Source: VRUE01 sp963824215
GTDB taxonomy: Bacteria; Actinomycetota; Thermoleophilia; Solirubrobacterales; 70-9
Assembly: GCA_963824215.1 (NCBI GenBank)
Contig: CAWGOE010000001.1
Coordinates: 124,001-188,000 of the forward strand
Direction of reading: 5' to 3'
Length of the DNA stretch: 64,000 bases
This document shows, piece by piece, positions 50,519-58,170 of the stretch; the stretch's first letter is position 1; each line of letters begins with the position of its first letter. A program made the position numbers and the translations under genes. Below the pieces are notes generated by a model that saw only the letters and a program-made list of their open reading frames with translations, had not been told where the DNA came from and did no database searches.

Positions 50519-51826
50519 ATGGCAGCGGATCTGAAAGATACGGGCGCTTTGGTCGTCAGGGACTACAAGGGCTGTCCCTTCTACGAGGCGAAGTGGCGGG
50601 ACTCGACCCGAGCCCAGCGGAAGCGGCGGCTCGGTCGGGCCTGGCTCGAACGGGACGCGAAGAACGGCGGCTGGTGTCGCCGTCGCGGCCGTGTCCGCGA
50701 CGGCTGCCTCGACGAGCGGCGGGCCTACGCTGCGATGGCGAAGGCCATCGCCGAGCACGAGGCCGAGCTGCGACGCGCGCCCGAGAACCGGGACGCGACC
50801 TTCGATGAGGCCGTTGATGCCTGGCTCGAATATCTCCAGCACGAGAAGCGGATCAAGCCCTCCACCCTGGCCGCCTATCGGTATCTCCTCGCACAGCCGC
50901 GCCGGGGCAAGAAGCGCCAGCGAGGCGCGCGGATCATGCGCGAGTTCGGCGGGCGCAAGCTCGCCGGCATCTCCACGGCAGACGTGCGGCGGTTCCTCTC
51001 AGCCCTGGATCGCGAGGACGTGAGCGCTCGCACCGTCAACATCCATCGCTAGGTCGTCCACTTGATCTTCGAGTACGCGATGCGCGGGGATGCCTTCGGG
51101 CTGCCCGAGAATCCGGCCGCGGGAACGGCCAAGCGCCCAGAAGACGGCGCAGGACCCATCGAGACCTTCGAGCCGCACGAGGTCTTGGCAATCGCCGTCG
51201 CCGCGCGGTCCAGCCTGCACCGCCGCCGGCCCAAGCACAACTACGCGCCCGCGACCGACGCGGAGTGGCAGCGAATGAATGACCAGGATGCCTCTCTGTT
51301 CATCTTTGCCGCCTGCACTGGTCTCCGGCTGGGCGAGCTGCTGGCGCTGCGTTGGTCGGATGTCGACCTCAAGGCGGGCGTCGTGATCGTCTCGCGGGCG
51401 ATGTCTGCGGGACAGGAGGCCAGCACGAAGTCGCGTCGGTCTCGGCCGGTGCCACTCGCCGAGCAGGCGAAGACCGAGCTGCGGGCGCTCCTGCGACGCG
51501 GGATCTTCACGAGCCAGTCCGATCACGTCTTCTGCCGCCCGGATGGCGGACCCCTCGACCGCAGCGCCGTTCGTAGCCGCTTCATCCGGGCTCAGAAGGA
51601 GGCAGGGGTCCGGGTGCGCCGATTCCATGATCTACGCCATACCTTCGGCAGCTTGGCGATTCAGCAGTTCGATCTCGTGTCCGTCAAGGACATGATGGGT
51701 CACTCGAAGCTGAGCACGACCGAGCGCTACCTGCACTCGAAGCCACGACCGGATGACGCGGCGAAGTTGACGCGGATCTTCCAGGCGCGCGAGGGCCACG
51801 ATCACAAAGGACTGCTGGCAGCGTAG
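50519..51826 (+). pseudogene. Tyrosine recombinase/integrase interrupted by an in-frame amber codon
   Basis: One continuous reading frame runs from ATG 50519 (AGGAGG 8 nt upstream) to 51826, interrupted only by TAG at 51050-51052 (RTVNIHR*VVHLIFEYAMRG). The N-terminal part has the arm-binding and SAM-like core-binding domains (TFDEAVDAWLEYLQHEKRIK). The C-terminal part has all catalytic residues: Arg in CTGLRLGELLALRWSD, HxxR in FHDLRHTFGSLA, and His/Tyr in MGHSKLSTTERYLHS. One C-to-T change of CAG (Gln) would explain the stop. Unless it is suppressed, the integrase is dead and the element is locked in place. Confidence 0.88.
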
Positions 51827-51875
51827 CCCCAGCACTTTTGCTTTCACGCGAGAGCAGTTGTGTCAGGATCGCCGC

Positions 51876-52295
51876 ATGGCAGATGAATCGGTCGCGGACC
51901 GACTCCGCGGATTCGGCGTGAAAGGCATCCTCGTGCAGATGGCCGAACGTGGGCAGATTCTTGAGCTGAAGTGCGAGATGCCGCAGTGCTATCACCCCAA
52001 CGGACGCGACAAGTTCGAATCGCTCGCGACGGAGCGCAGGTTGTGGGCGCCCTCGCGCGACCACTACCCGATCCTCAGTTCGGCCGGTGGAAAGCTGCGT
52101 GCCGACAACGTTCGGTTGTCCCATATCGAGTGCAATCAGCGTGACCACACGCGGCGGAAGCAGATCGGGGCACTGCTTCTTGCAGGCGAATCACTGGAAG
52201 ACATCGCCGACACGCTGAACCGCAAGAAGACCCCGGCGTTTCACGGAACGAAACGATGGACGGCGGCCATGGTGCGCGAGGCCTACGTGTCCTAG
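51876..52295 (+). CDS. HNH-like endonuclease with resolvase-type C-terminal helices
   Basis: From ATG 51876 the product is 139 residues. Residues ~30-90 look like an HNH nuclease: LKCEMPQC, then DHYPILSSAGGKLRADNVRL with SHIECNQRD, supplying Cys, His/Asn and Asn ligands in the family order. The C-terminal ~45 residues (LLAGESLEDIADTLNRKKTP, KRWTAAMVREAYVS) resemble the helical recombinase module of large serine recombinases, which follows the pattern of repeat-length search plus start of the next domain. I know no described protein with this pairing. It lies 50 nt downstream of the integrase. Confidence 0.65.
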   Translation: MADESVADRLRGFGVKGILVQMAERGQILELKCEMPQCYHPNGRDKFESLATERRLWAPSRDHYPILSSAGGKLRADNVRLSHIECNQRDHTRRKQIGALLLAGESLEDIADTLNRKKTPAFHGTKRWTAAMVREAYVS

Positions 52296-52303
52296 TCCGG
52301 GTT

Positions 52304-52321
52304 CCGCTTCGCGCGAAGAGC
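52304..52321. repeat. 18-bp dispersed repeat, copy 1 (contains CTTCGCGCGAAG)
   Basis: CCGCTTCGCGCGAAGAGC is identical to 53241-53258, also inside the integrative element. It contains the 12-bp palindrome CTTCGCGCGAAG. Its meaning is unknown. Confidence 0.6.
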
Positions 52322-52508
52322 AGAAGGGGCACGATCACGTCAGCCCGCTGCTCCCCTTATTTGGAGGGGGGGAGCCAGTTCGAAACCTCGCCAAGCGTCG
52401 GCACCTGGAGGGCGGTAGCTAACCCCCGCTTTACTCGGCACGCTGGCCGCTCCGGGGAGCCGCGCGGCTCTCGGCGACGCAGCGGTTGACCTTGGTGTAC
52501 GTCCAGCA

Positions 52509-53054
52509 GTGACGCTTGCCGACCTCCGCGGGGCGGTAGTCGGGCCGAAACGTTCCGAGCTGGCTCAGGCGGAGGAGCGGACTGCTAGCGTCCCGCGCAA
52601 GATGCGCCTTGAGCTGCGGAACCCCGGTGTGACGCGTGATGTCGGGTCGTGCTACGAACTCTGGCAACGCGTTAACAGAGCCGAATACTTCCAATTTGAA
52701 AGCTACGTGGAGGAAGCGACGGAGATTGGCATACCGTCCTACGCGGCCGCCGCAAGCTCCAAAGACGAGCGCCCAGAGGAATGGGCGAACGCACAGCTGG
52801 TGATCGACGCGCTTAGGAGGAGTCTCGATTTCATTAACCAGCGGCTCCCTGAGGAGCCGACACCAGCGGAGGTGAAGGAGCTTTCAGAGGGGCTCGAACA
52901 GGAAATAGATTCGGCCCAACAAGGAATCGACTCGAAGGTTCTTCAGATCGTCCTGAATCACGTCTTCGTATATGTCAGCGAGCTTGGAGACGAGATTGAC
53001 CACTTGATTCGAGTGGCCCCGGGGCGAGCTAACGAAACTGGCATGACCCCCTGA
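52509..53054 (+). CDS. Protein of unknown function, 181 residues, possibly 3'-truncated by an IS
   Basis: The GTG start at 52509 is preceded by TTGACC about 25 nt upstream. The sequence is charged and largely helical (LRRSLDFINQRLPEEPTPAE, VKELSEGLEQEIDSAQQ), with a more hydrophobic C-terminal segment (VLQIVLNHVFVYVSELGDEI). The stop codon falls within what looks like the left end of an IS3-type remnant (from ~53052). The natural C-terminus may therefore be missing. I do not recognise a family. Confidence 0.55.
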   Translation: MTLADLRGAVVGPKRSELAQAEERTASVPRKMRLELRNPGVTRDVGSCYELWQRVNRAEYFQFESYVEEATEIGIPSYAAAASSKDERPEEWANAQLVIDALRRSLDFINQRLPEEPTPAEVKELSEGLEQEIDSAQQGIDSKVLQIVLNHVFVYVSELGDEIDHLIRVAPGRANETGMTP

Positions 53055-53122
53055 ACTCGGTCCGACCCTTGTGAGAGGTCTTACCCGACCCACGACAATG
53101 GGCCAAAGGGGGACCGACGCAA

Positions 53123-53179
53123 GTGAAGAGAAGGCGACACACTCCCGAGCAGATCATCCGCAAGCTCAGGAGCCCGTGA
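53123..53179 (+). pseudogene. Remnant of an IS3-family transposase orfA
   Basis: An 18-codon frame, VKRRRHTPEQIIRKLRSP, is the conserved N-terminus of IS3-group OrfA proteins (KRRRHTPEQIxRKLRE), after which it breaks off. The preceding ~70 nt (from TGAACTCGGTCCGACC at ~53052) look like the IS left end. The rest of the element is gone. Confidence 0.7.
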
Positions 53180-53240
53180 CTCTCACTCGGGGTGGGCCGA
53201 GAAACGGGGGGCTTCCAGCACCTCGGTGGCGAACCCGCTC

Positions 53241-53258
53241 CCGCTTCGCGCGAAGAGC
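53241..53258. repeat. 18-bp dispersed repeat, copy 2
   Basis: Identical to 52304-52321. Here it is part of a larger hairpin-prone stretch (CCCGCTC before it and GAGCGGG at its end). Confidence 0.6.
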
Positions 53259-53341
53259 GGGGGCGCAGGCGATCACCGGTCGTTGTCTGCGATAGCCACG
53301 GACATTCGGGCTGGTTGAGGCTACTGCGTTCACGCGATCCC

Positions 53342-53701
53342 CTAGCAACCCGAGACGTCCAGCTCCTCGGCAATCTTTTTGTTGGTCGTCAGATTGAGCT
53401 CGGCGGCCAGCTCCGTGAGCCCACGAGCCGTGTCGATCGGGTCGAGGTCTTCGCGGTGGAGGTTCTCCGAGAGAGCGGCCGCACGGGCGTTGCCGTTCTT
53501 GCGAACGTGAACCGGCACTTTCTTGATGCCGGCCAGCTTCGCCGCCTCCAGGCGCCGGTGTCCGGCGATCACGGCGAACTTGCCGCCCTTGATCGGCCGG
53601 ACGGTGAGCGGCTGCACCACGTCCGTCTTGCCGAGGTTTCCTGCGAGCCGCGCGAGCGCGTCGGGGTCCATGTGGGTGCGGGGGTTGAAGCCCTCGACCA
53701 C
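53342..53701 (-). pseudogene. ParB/Spo0J-like N-terminal domain remnant, broken at both ends
   Basis: The frame reads VEGFNPRTHMDPDALARLAG, VVQPLTVRPIKGG, VIAGHRRLEAAKLAG, and ALSENLHREDLDPIDTARG, the ParB N-terminal (CTPase/nuclease-like) domain with GHRR and ENLHR boxes. It stops abruptly at IAEELDVSGC, where the ParB HTH should begin. In-frame sequence continues upstream to ~53728 (PSPRVDKIEVV) and is cut by IS481. Its original start is likely the ATG at 54791 beyond the IS (AAGGAG upstream; MTDL...), with one further base change in between. It was probably the second gene after the 97-residue frame at 54880-55173. Confidence 0.78.
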
Positions 53702-53736
53702 CTCAATCTTGTCGACTCTAGGAGAGGGGTCGCTAG

Positions 53737-54778
53737 CTGTAGTTCCTCACCACGTTGTTCATCCGGGCCTCCTTGAAGGCTGGGGGTGCTGACCACCCAG
53801 ATCAAGGAGGACACCGGATGAAGCTCCACGCTAACGCCCGCACCTGCCCGAAAAGCAGGCGCCTGCTCGTAGATCGCCTTGAAGGAGGCTGGTCGCTGAC
53901 GTTGGCGGCCGAGGCCGCCGGCGTCAGCGAGCGAACCGCCGCCAAGTGGCGCGCCCGTTGGCGCGCTGAAGGGGAGGATGGCCTGCTCGACCGCAGCTCT
54001 GCGCCGAAGGCGCACCCGACGCAGCTGCCACCAGAACGGGTCAAGGCGATCGAGGCGTTGCGAAGGCTGCGGATGACCGCCGCCGAGATCGCCGAGGTGC
54101 TCGGGATGGCGCTCTCAACCGTCTCCAGGTGGCTGAAGCGAATCGGGTTGGGCAAGCGGAGTCGCCTGACTCCACCCGAGCCGCCCAACCGCTACGAGCG
54201 CAAGCGCCCAGGCGAGCTGATCCACGTCGACATCAAGAAGCTGGGGCGCATCCTGCGACCTGGCCATCGCGTTACCGGCAACCGCCGCGACCGCTTCACC
54301 GATGCCCGCGGCTACGGCGTCGCCGGTTGGGAGTTCGTCCACGTCTGCGTGGACGACGCCACCCGGCTCGCCTACGTCGAGGTGCTTGCAGACGAGCGCG
54401 CCGTCACCGCCATCGGCTTCCTGCGACGGGCCGTCCAGTGGTTCGCCTCGATGGGCATCGTCGTCGAGAGGGTGATGAGCGACAACGGCTCCTGCTACCG
54501 CTCCCATGCGCATGCGAGCGCCTGTCGGGAAGCTCGGGCTCAAGCACCTCTTCACCCAGCCATATCGGCCGCGGACAAACGGCAAGGCCGAGCGATTCAT
54601 CCAGACGCTTCAGAACCGGTGGGCCTATGGAGCCATCTACGCGAACTCAGCCGAGAGGACCGCAGCCCTTCCTGGTTGGCTCACCCACTACAACTTCACC
54701 CGAGGACATGGCTCCCTCGGCCACAAGACGCCCGCGGCTCGGCTCGCCGAGTTGGAACAACGTTCTGAGTAGCTACAT
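53737..54778. mobile_element. IS481-family insertion sequence (about 1.04 kb)
   Basis: The terminal inverted repeats are imperfect: the left end reads TGTAGTTCCTCACCACGTTG and the right end, reverse-complemented, TGTAGCTACTCAGAACGTTG. Both flanks carry CTAG (53733-53736, 54779-54782), consistent with the CTAG-centred target preference known for IS481-type elements. It contains one transposase gene, which is frameshifted. It is inserted into the 5' end of the ParB-like gene. Confidence 0.82.
53818..54772 (+). pseudogene. IS481-family DDE transposase, frameshifted
   Basis: From ATG 53818 (AAGGAGG upstream) the frame shows an HTH (LAAEAAGVSERTAAKWRARW), a second HTH, and the catalytic core: GELIHVDIKKLGR (first Asp), VMSDNGSCY (second Asp). 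Near 54527-54529 (CGGGAAG) one extra G shifts the frame. The remaining coding (KLGLKHLFTQPYRPRTNGKA, then ERFIQTL with the catalytic Glu) continues in the next frame to 54772. The transposase is therefore inactive unless this is a sequencing error. Confidence 0.85.
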
Positions 54779-54879
54779 CTAGGTCAGTCATGGGTGCTCC
54801 TTTGTCCTTGCCCCCGCCCGATGCGGGAGCCGGTGCCCCCGCCCCCGCACGCGAAGCGTGCGACCATGCGGGGCGCCGG

Positions 54880-55173
54880 CTAAGCGAGGGCGGCAAGCTC
54901 GAAAGCCCGCTCGATCGCCTCCCTGCTCATTGGGCAGGCGCCGAGGCGCTGAGCCTCACGGCGGTAGTCCGCGATCAGGATGGCCAGCTCGGCCTTCGAC
55001 TCGAAGCCGCGCTCGACGAAGTAGCGGCGACCCCTGCCGTCGACCGGGTAGTCGTAGACGTAGACCTCACCCTCGATGCGGCGGCCGACGAGGACCCGCC
55101 CTTCTTCGGGGACGGCGTAGCGGCCGAGGACGGCGAGCTGGGGCGTGTCGGACTGGACTGCGGTGGCGCTCAT
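54880..55173 (-). CDS. Small protein of unknown function upstream of the ParB-like gene
   Basis: The 97-residue product is beta-rich in the first half (LAVLGRYAVPEEGRVLVGRR, GEVYVYDYPVDGRGRRYFVE) and helical in the second (SKAELAILIADYRREAQRLG, SREAIERAFELAAL). I do not recognise the family. The ATG at 55173 follows AGGAGGTGCGC. It is 89 nt upstream of the presumed original start of the ParB-like gene, on the same strand. The pair may have been a small plasmid-maintenance or accessory operon of the element. Confidence 0.65.
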   Translation of the reverse strand: MSATAVQSDTPQLAVLGRYAVPEEGRVLVGRRIEGEVYVYDYPVDGRGRRYFVERGFESKAELAILIADYRREAQRLGACPMSREAIERAFELAALA

Positions 55174-55364
55174 CGCGCACCTCCTTGGGCTCGTTGACGG
55201 AAGACGTCGAGCCGTCGGGCAGCGGATCAGGCGGCGCGGAACCCGAGCGTCAGCGAGGGCGCGTCAGCGAGGCCCCGTGAAGCGGGCGCCTTGTAGCGAC
55301 GCCGGCCGCTGCCAGGCTCGAAACGGCTTCCGTCAACGAGCCCCCAGGACCGATGGCAGACGGC

Positions 55365-55370
55365 TACCGT
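55365..55370 (+). promoter_or_regulatory. Putative -10 hexamer (TACCGT)
   Basis: TACCGT lies 6 nt (GAGCCG) before ATG 55377 of the nuclease-like gene. Confidence 0.35.
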
Positions 55371-55376
55371 GAGCCG

Positions 55377-56189
55377 ATGCCGAAGACGACCGCCGATGAG
55401 TGGTTCGAGCGCTACCTACAAGACCACGGCTTCGACACTGGAGAGCACGAGCCCGACCTCAGCTCATGGGGTGTGCAAACCCAACCCGACTACTTGCCCA
55501 CCGGGGACGCCGGGCAAATCGCCTGCGAGGTCAAGCAGTTCGGCACGGACTCGAAACTGGCGAAGCGGCTGGCCGAGCAGAGCTATGTCGCGGCCTCCGA
55601 CGCCGAGGTCTACGGCCCGATCCGCAATCAGGTTGCCGAGGCCGCCAGCCAGTTGAAGCCCCTTGCCTCCCGACAGATTCCTCTCGTCGTCGTCCTCGCC
55701 AACCCGGCCGGCGCCCCGGTCGACCTCAGCTTCGAGCATGTCCTCGCCGCCCTCTACGGGAATCCGCAATGGACGGTCGCAATCGACCCGAGCACCGGCG
55801 GTGCAGTCGATGAGGGTCGTTTCGAGCTGGGCCGCGACGGCAAGCTGACCAACGACCACGCCTACCTCAGCGCGATCGTGTTGCTTCGCCGACGCGAACT
55901 TGCCCATGACGCGAGGGACGAAATCCTCGCGGGGCTGAGAGAGCACTACGACGGCGAAGCGAAAACGGCGGAGGAGCGGCAGGAGCGAGCGGTGGCCGCG
56001 ATCGAGGAGCTGGAACGTCACGACCTGCCCGACGGGCACTACTTCTACGTTGAGGTGATCGAGGCACTCAGCGAACTGGCGGTCCCGCTGCCCGAGGCTT
56101 GGTTCGCCGGAGAGCGCGACCGACGCTGGCGCTGCAATGCCGAGGGCTACTACGAACTGGCCCACGGCAGGCCGGAGCTAACCGACTAG
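55377..56189 (+). CDS. PD-(D/E)xK-type nuclease-like protein
   Basis: From ATG 55377 (MPKTTADEWFERYLQDHGFD) the product is 270 residues. An ATG 8 codons upstream (55353) is the alternative. The N-terminus has the restriction-endonuclease-like pattern: Glu in helix 1 (DEWFERYL), Asp in TQPDYLPTGDAG, and the Glu-x-Lys in IACEVKQF. The remainder mixes strands (IPLVVVLANPAGAPVDLSF) and helices (EERQERAVAAIEELERHDLP) with an Asp/Glu-rich C-terminus. It could be a defence nuclease or one needed for element maintenance. No methyltransferase partner is present in the element. Confidence 0.6.
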   Translation: MPKTTADEWFERYLQDHGFDTGEHEPDLSSWGVQTQPDYLPTGDAGQIACEVKQFGTDSKLAKRLAEQSYVAASDAEVYGPIRNQVAEAASQLKPLASRQIPLVVVLANPAGAPVDLSFEHVLAALYGNPQWTVAIDPSTGGAVDEGRFELGRDGKLTNDHAYLSAIVLLRRRELAHDARDEILAGLREHYDGEAKTAEERQERAVAAIEELERHDLPDGHYFYVEVIEALSELAVPLPEAWFAGERDRRWRCNAEGYYELAHGRPELTD

Positions 56190-56262
56190 CCGAAGCCCCG
56201 AGGAGTCGAAACCGCTACTAGGCCGAGATTGCCGCCGCCGCTCGGTGGGGCAGGATGGTCGG

Positions 56263-56625
56263 GTGCCCGAGCGACCCGCCGCAATCAAGAGACTCGATGC
56301 CCTGTTCAGCGCAGCGATGATCGCTCACGAGGCGATCTTCGAGATGCGCCGTGAGCTGATCGCGAACGACCGGGGTAACGCAGAGCAAGCCGGCCTGCTG
56401 GAGGAGTCGGCGCAGATCGTGACCGGCAAGCTGCCAGGTCTGACGGCGAGGGTCCGTCAGCTTTCAGGCAAGTGGGCAGAGCAGAGCCTGCTCCACCCCG
56501 AGGGGGCGGAGCAAACGCTCGGCGAGGTCGAGGCGGAATTGGAGCACATCGAGCCCGAGGTTCAATCGCTGCTGAGCCGCCAGCGCGAAATCGCGGCCCG
56601 GCTGCGTTCGATGTTGGAGCCGTAG
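56263..56625 (+). CDS. Small helical protein of unknown function
   Basis: From GTG 56263 (AGGATGG upstream; an in-frame GTG at 56245 is possible) the product is 120 residues. It is almost entirely helical and probably coiled-coil (AAMIAHEAIFEMRRELIAND, QTLGEVEAELEHIEPEVQSL). It is 73 nt downstream of the nuclease-like gene and probably co-transcribed, so a partner or regulator role is possible. No family recognised. Confidence 0.6.
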   Translation: MPERPAAIKRLDALFSAAMIAHEAIFEMRRELIANDRGNAEQAGLLEESAQIVTGKLPGLTARVRQLSGKWAEQSLLHPEGAEQTLGEVEAELEHIEPEVQSLLSRQREIAARLRSMLEP

Positions 56626-56627
56626 AG

Positions 56628-56855
56628 CTACGCCGAAGCGAGGCGAGCGGCTGCCGCCTGCTCATAGCGGTCAGCCAAAGCGAGCGCCGCATCGCGGTAG
56701 CCCTCGATGTCAGTCTGCGCCGCCTGAGCGCGAAGCTCCTCGGCGCGGGCTGAAAGCTCCCTCGGCGGCTGGGTGGTTCGCTCCAAGCGTTCCTCCATCA
56801 GCTCTAGCGACCATCGCTGCTCGTCAGGAATGTCAGGCCAAGGATGAGCTGCCAT
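56628..56855 (-). CDS. Small protein of unknown function, leaderless
   Basis: The ATG at 56855 (MAAHPWPDIPDEQRWSLELM) gives 75 residues, mostly helical and Ala/Glu/Arg-rich. TACACT lies exactly 7 nt upstream (56863-56868), which supports this start over longer frames that run through the tRNA. It is convergent with the preceding gene, two nt between stops. It is the rightmost gene of the integrative element, so it could be a directionality factor or regulator, but nothing in the sequence shows this. Confidence 0.55.
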   Translation of the reverse strand: MAAHPWPDIPDEQRWSLELMEERLERTTQPPRELSARAEELRAQAAQTDIEGYRDAALALADRYEQAAAARLASA

Positions 56856-56862
56856 TAAAAGA

Positions 56863-56868
56863 AGTGTA
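56863..56868 (-). promoter_or_regulatory. Putative -10 hexamer (TACACT), leaderless start
   Basis: TACACT on the minus strand is 7 nt (TCTTTTA) from ATG 56855. Confidence 0.5.
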
Positions 56869-56924
56869 GCCGCGAGCCCAACGGTCCCGGCGGCGTCGGG
56901 GGTGTGGCGCACTTTATGAGGCAC

Positions 56925-56949
56925 TTGGTACCCAAACGTGGTACCCAAA
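56925..56949 (+). repeat. Right arm-type sites: TTGGTACCCAAA and TGGTACCCAAA
   Basis: Two copies, 13 nt apart, lie 72 nt inside attR. They match the tandem pair at 50416-50439 near attL and have the same orientation. They are interpreted as integrase arm-binding sites. Confidence 0.7.
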
Positions 56950-57020
56950 GCGTGAACTGCCCCTATCGCCGGTATTCCCGTTCCGCCGGAAACCCGCGAT
57001 ACAATGCGGGTTCCAGCGAT

Positions 57021-57095
<75 letters not shown>

Positions 57096-57132
57096 TGAAT
57101 ACGGGCGAGGGGATCGCCCAGCGATGATTATC

Positions 57133-58170
57133 TCAGGGTCGCTGGATTTGCAGCTTGAAGGGTCCCTTGGCGGCGCCCTTGGAGCGGATTGCGACGCCGA
57201 GTCGCGATTGGCCACAGACAGTGAAGTTGAGGCGGTGGCCAAAGCTGAGACCATGGCGCGAGCTGCGCAGGAGGCGGCCCAGCGGGTTGAGGAGGTCGAG
57301 GTTGAAGCGGGATCTGCTTGCTGGTTGCAGGCTGACCGTGCCGTCGATCGGTGTGCCAAAAGACCGCACCACCGACCCATCCCTTCGCGGTGGAACCCGT
57401 CCTCGCAACCTCAAGGGCGTCCGACCCAACCAGGGATTGAGGACGTCCTCGCGGATTGCCTGCAGCGCTTCGGCGTCCGGCTTGAGCGCCCGTAGCCAAC
57501 GCCAGGGCACACTGCTTTCTGGAAAGCGCAGGTGGGCGAAGGCCTCGGCAAACGCCTCGCCAGGGTCACGGAAGTAGTGCAGCCCCTCATCGCCCGGGAA
57601 GATGGCGCCGGCACGCGAGCGTTGGCAGACGCGCTCATGGCTGGACCAGCGAGCCGTACCCCAATCGAGGGGCGGCGGGAAAGGCGGGGGGCTTTCGCGG
57701 TGCCGGGCAACGTGGTGCCCGTACTCGTGGGCGAGAACGAAGTCACGACCCGCGCCATCGGGGGCAGGGCCGCTATAGCCACCGAGGACAATTTTGCTTT
57801 CGTTGCCGTAGTAGCAGGCCTGAGCTCCATAGCCGCAATCGAATTCGAGCTGGGAAGCCGTATCGAGCTGGACGGTGAGCAGTTCCATCTCGGGGCCATG
57901 AACAAAAGTTCCAAGGGTGTTGGCGATCTGCTGCGGGTCGGCGGCGTTGCAGACTGCCCGGCAAGCCTCGGTGACCGCGATCGCGACCGTTTCGCCACTG
58001 CCGTTATTGATCGGGTACCGATCCTCCGCGGCGCTGGCCGAGATCTGCGCCGAGCCCACGCTCGGCGTCTCGATCACGGTGTCGCGTGGCCGCATCGCCC
58101 CGCTCGCCGGAGCAACGAGGAGAAAGATCATGGCTATACCCGCAAGCGCCCCCGCCGGGCGCTTGCTCAA
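57133..58170 (-). CDS. Secreted zinc metalloprotease-like protein
   Basis: The 345-residue product has a signal peptide (ALAGIAMIFLLVAPASGA). The zincin motif lies in the middle: DFVLAHEYGHHVARH (HExxH), with a downstream Glu in DPGEAFAEAFAHLRF as likely third ligand, as in gluzincins. Cys residues nearby (ACRAVC, DCGYGAQACYYG) suggest disulfides. The C-terminal ~100 residues are beta-rich (PIDGTVSLQPASRSRFNLDL). Substrate unknown. Its ATG overlaps the stop of the upstream secreted protein gene (4 bp), so the two are coupled. Confidence 0.83.
   Translation of the reverse strand: MSKRPAGALAGIAMIFLLVAPASGAMRPRDTVIETPSVGSAQISASAAEDRYPINNGSGETVAIAVTEACRAVCNAADPQQIANTLGTFVHGPEMELLTVQLDTASQLEFDCGYGAQACYYGNESKIVLGGYSGPAPDGAGRDFVLAHEYGHHVARHRESPPPFPPPLDWGTARWSSHERVCQRSRAGAIFPGDEGLHYFRDPGEAFAEAFAHLRFPESSVPWRWLRALKPDAEALQAIREDVLNPWLGRTPLRLRGRVPPRRDGSVVRSFGTPIDGTVSLQPASRSRFNLDLLNPLGRLLRSSRHGLSFGHRLNFTVCGQSRLGVAIRSKGAAKGPFKLQIQRP

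Noticed and set aside
51062..51826. Separate short integrase gene
   Set aside because: It is in the same frame as the upstream part and joined by a single stop codon, so it is the 3' part of one integrase.
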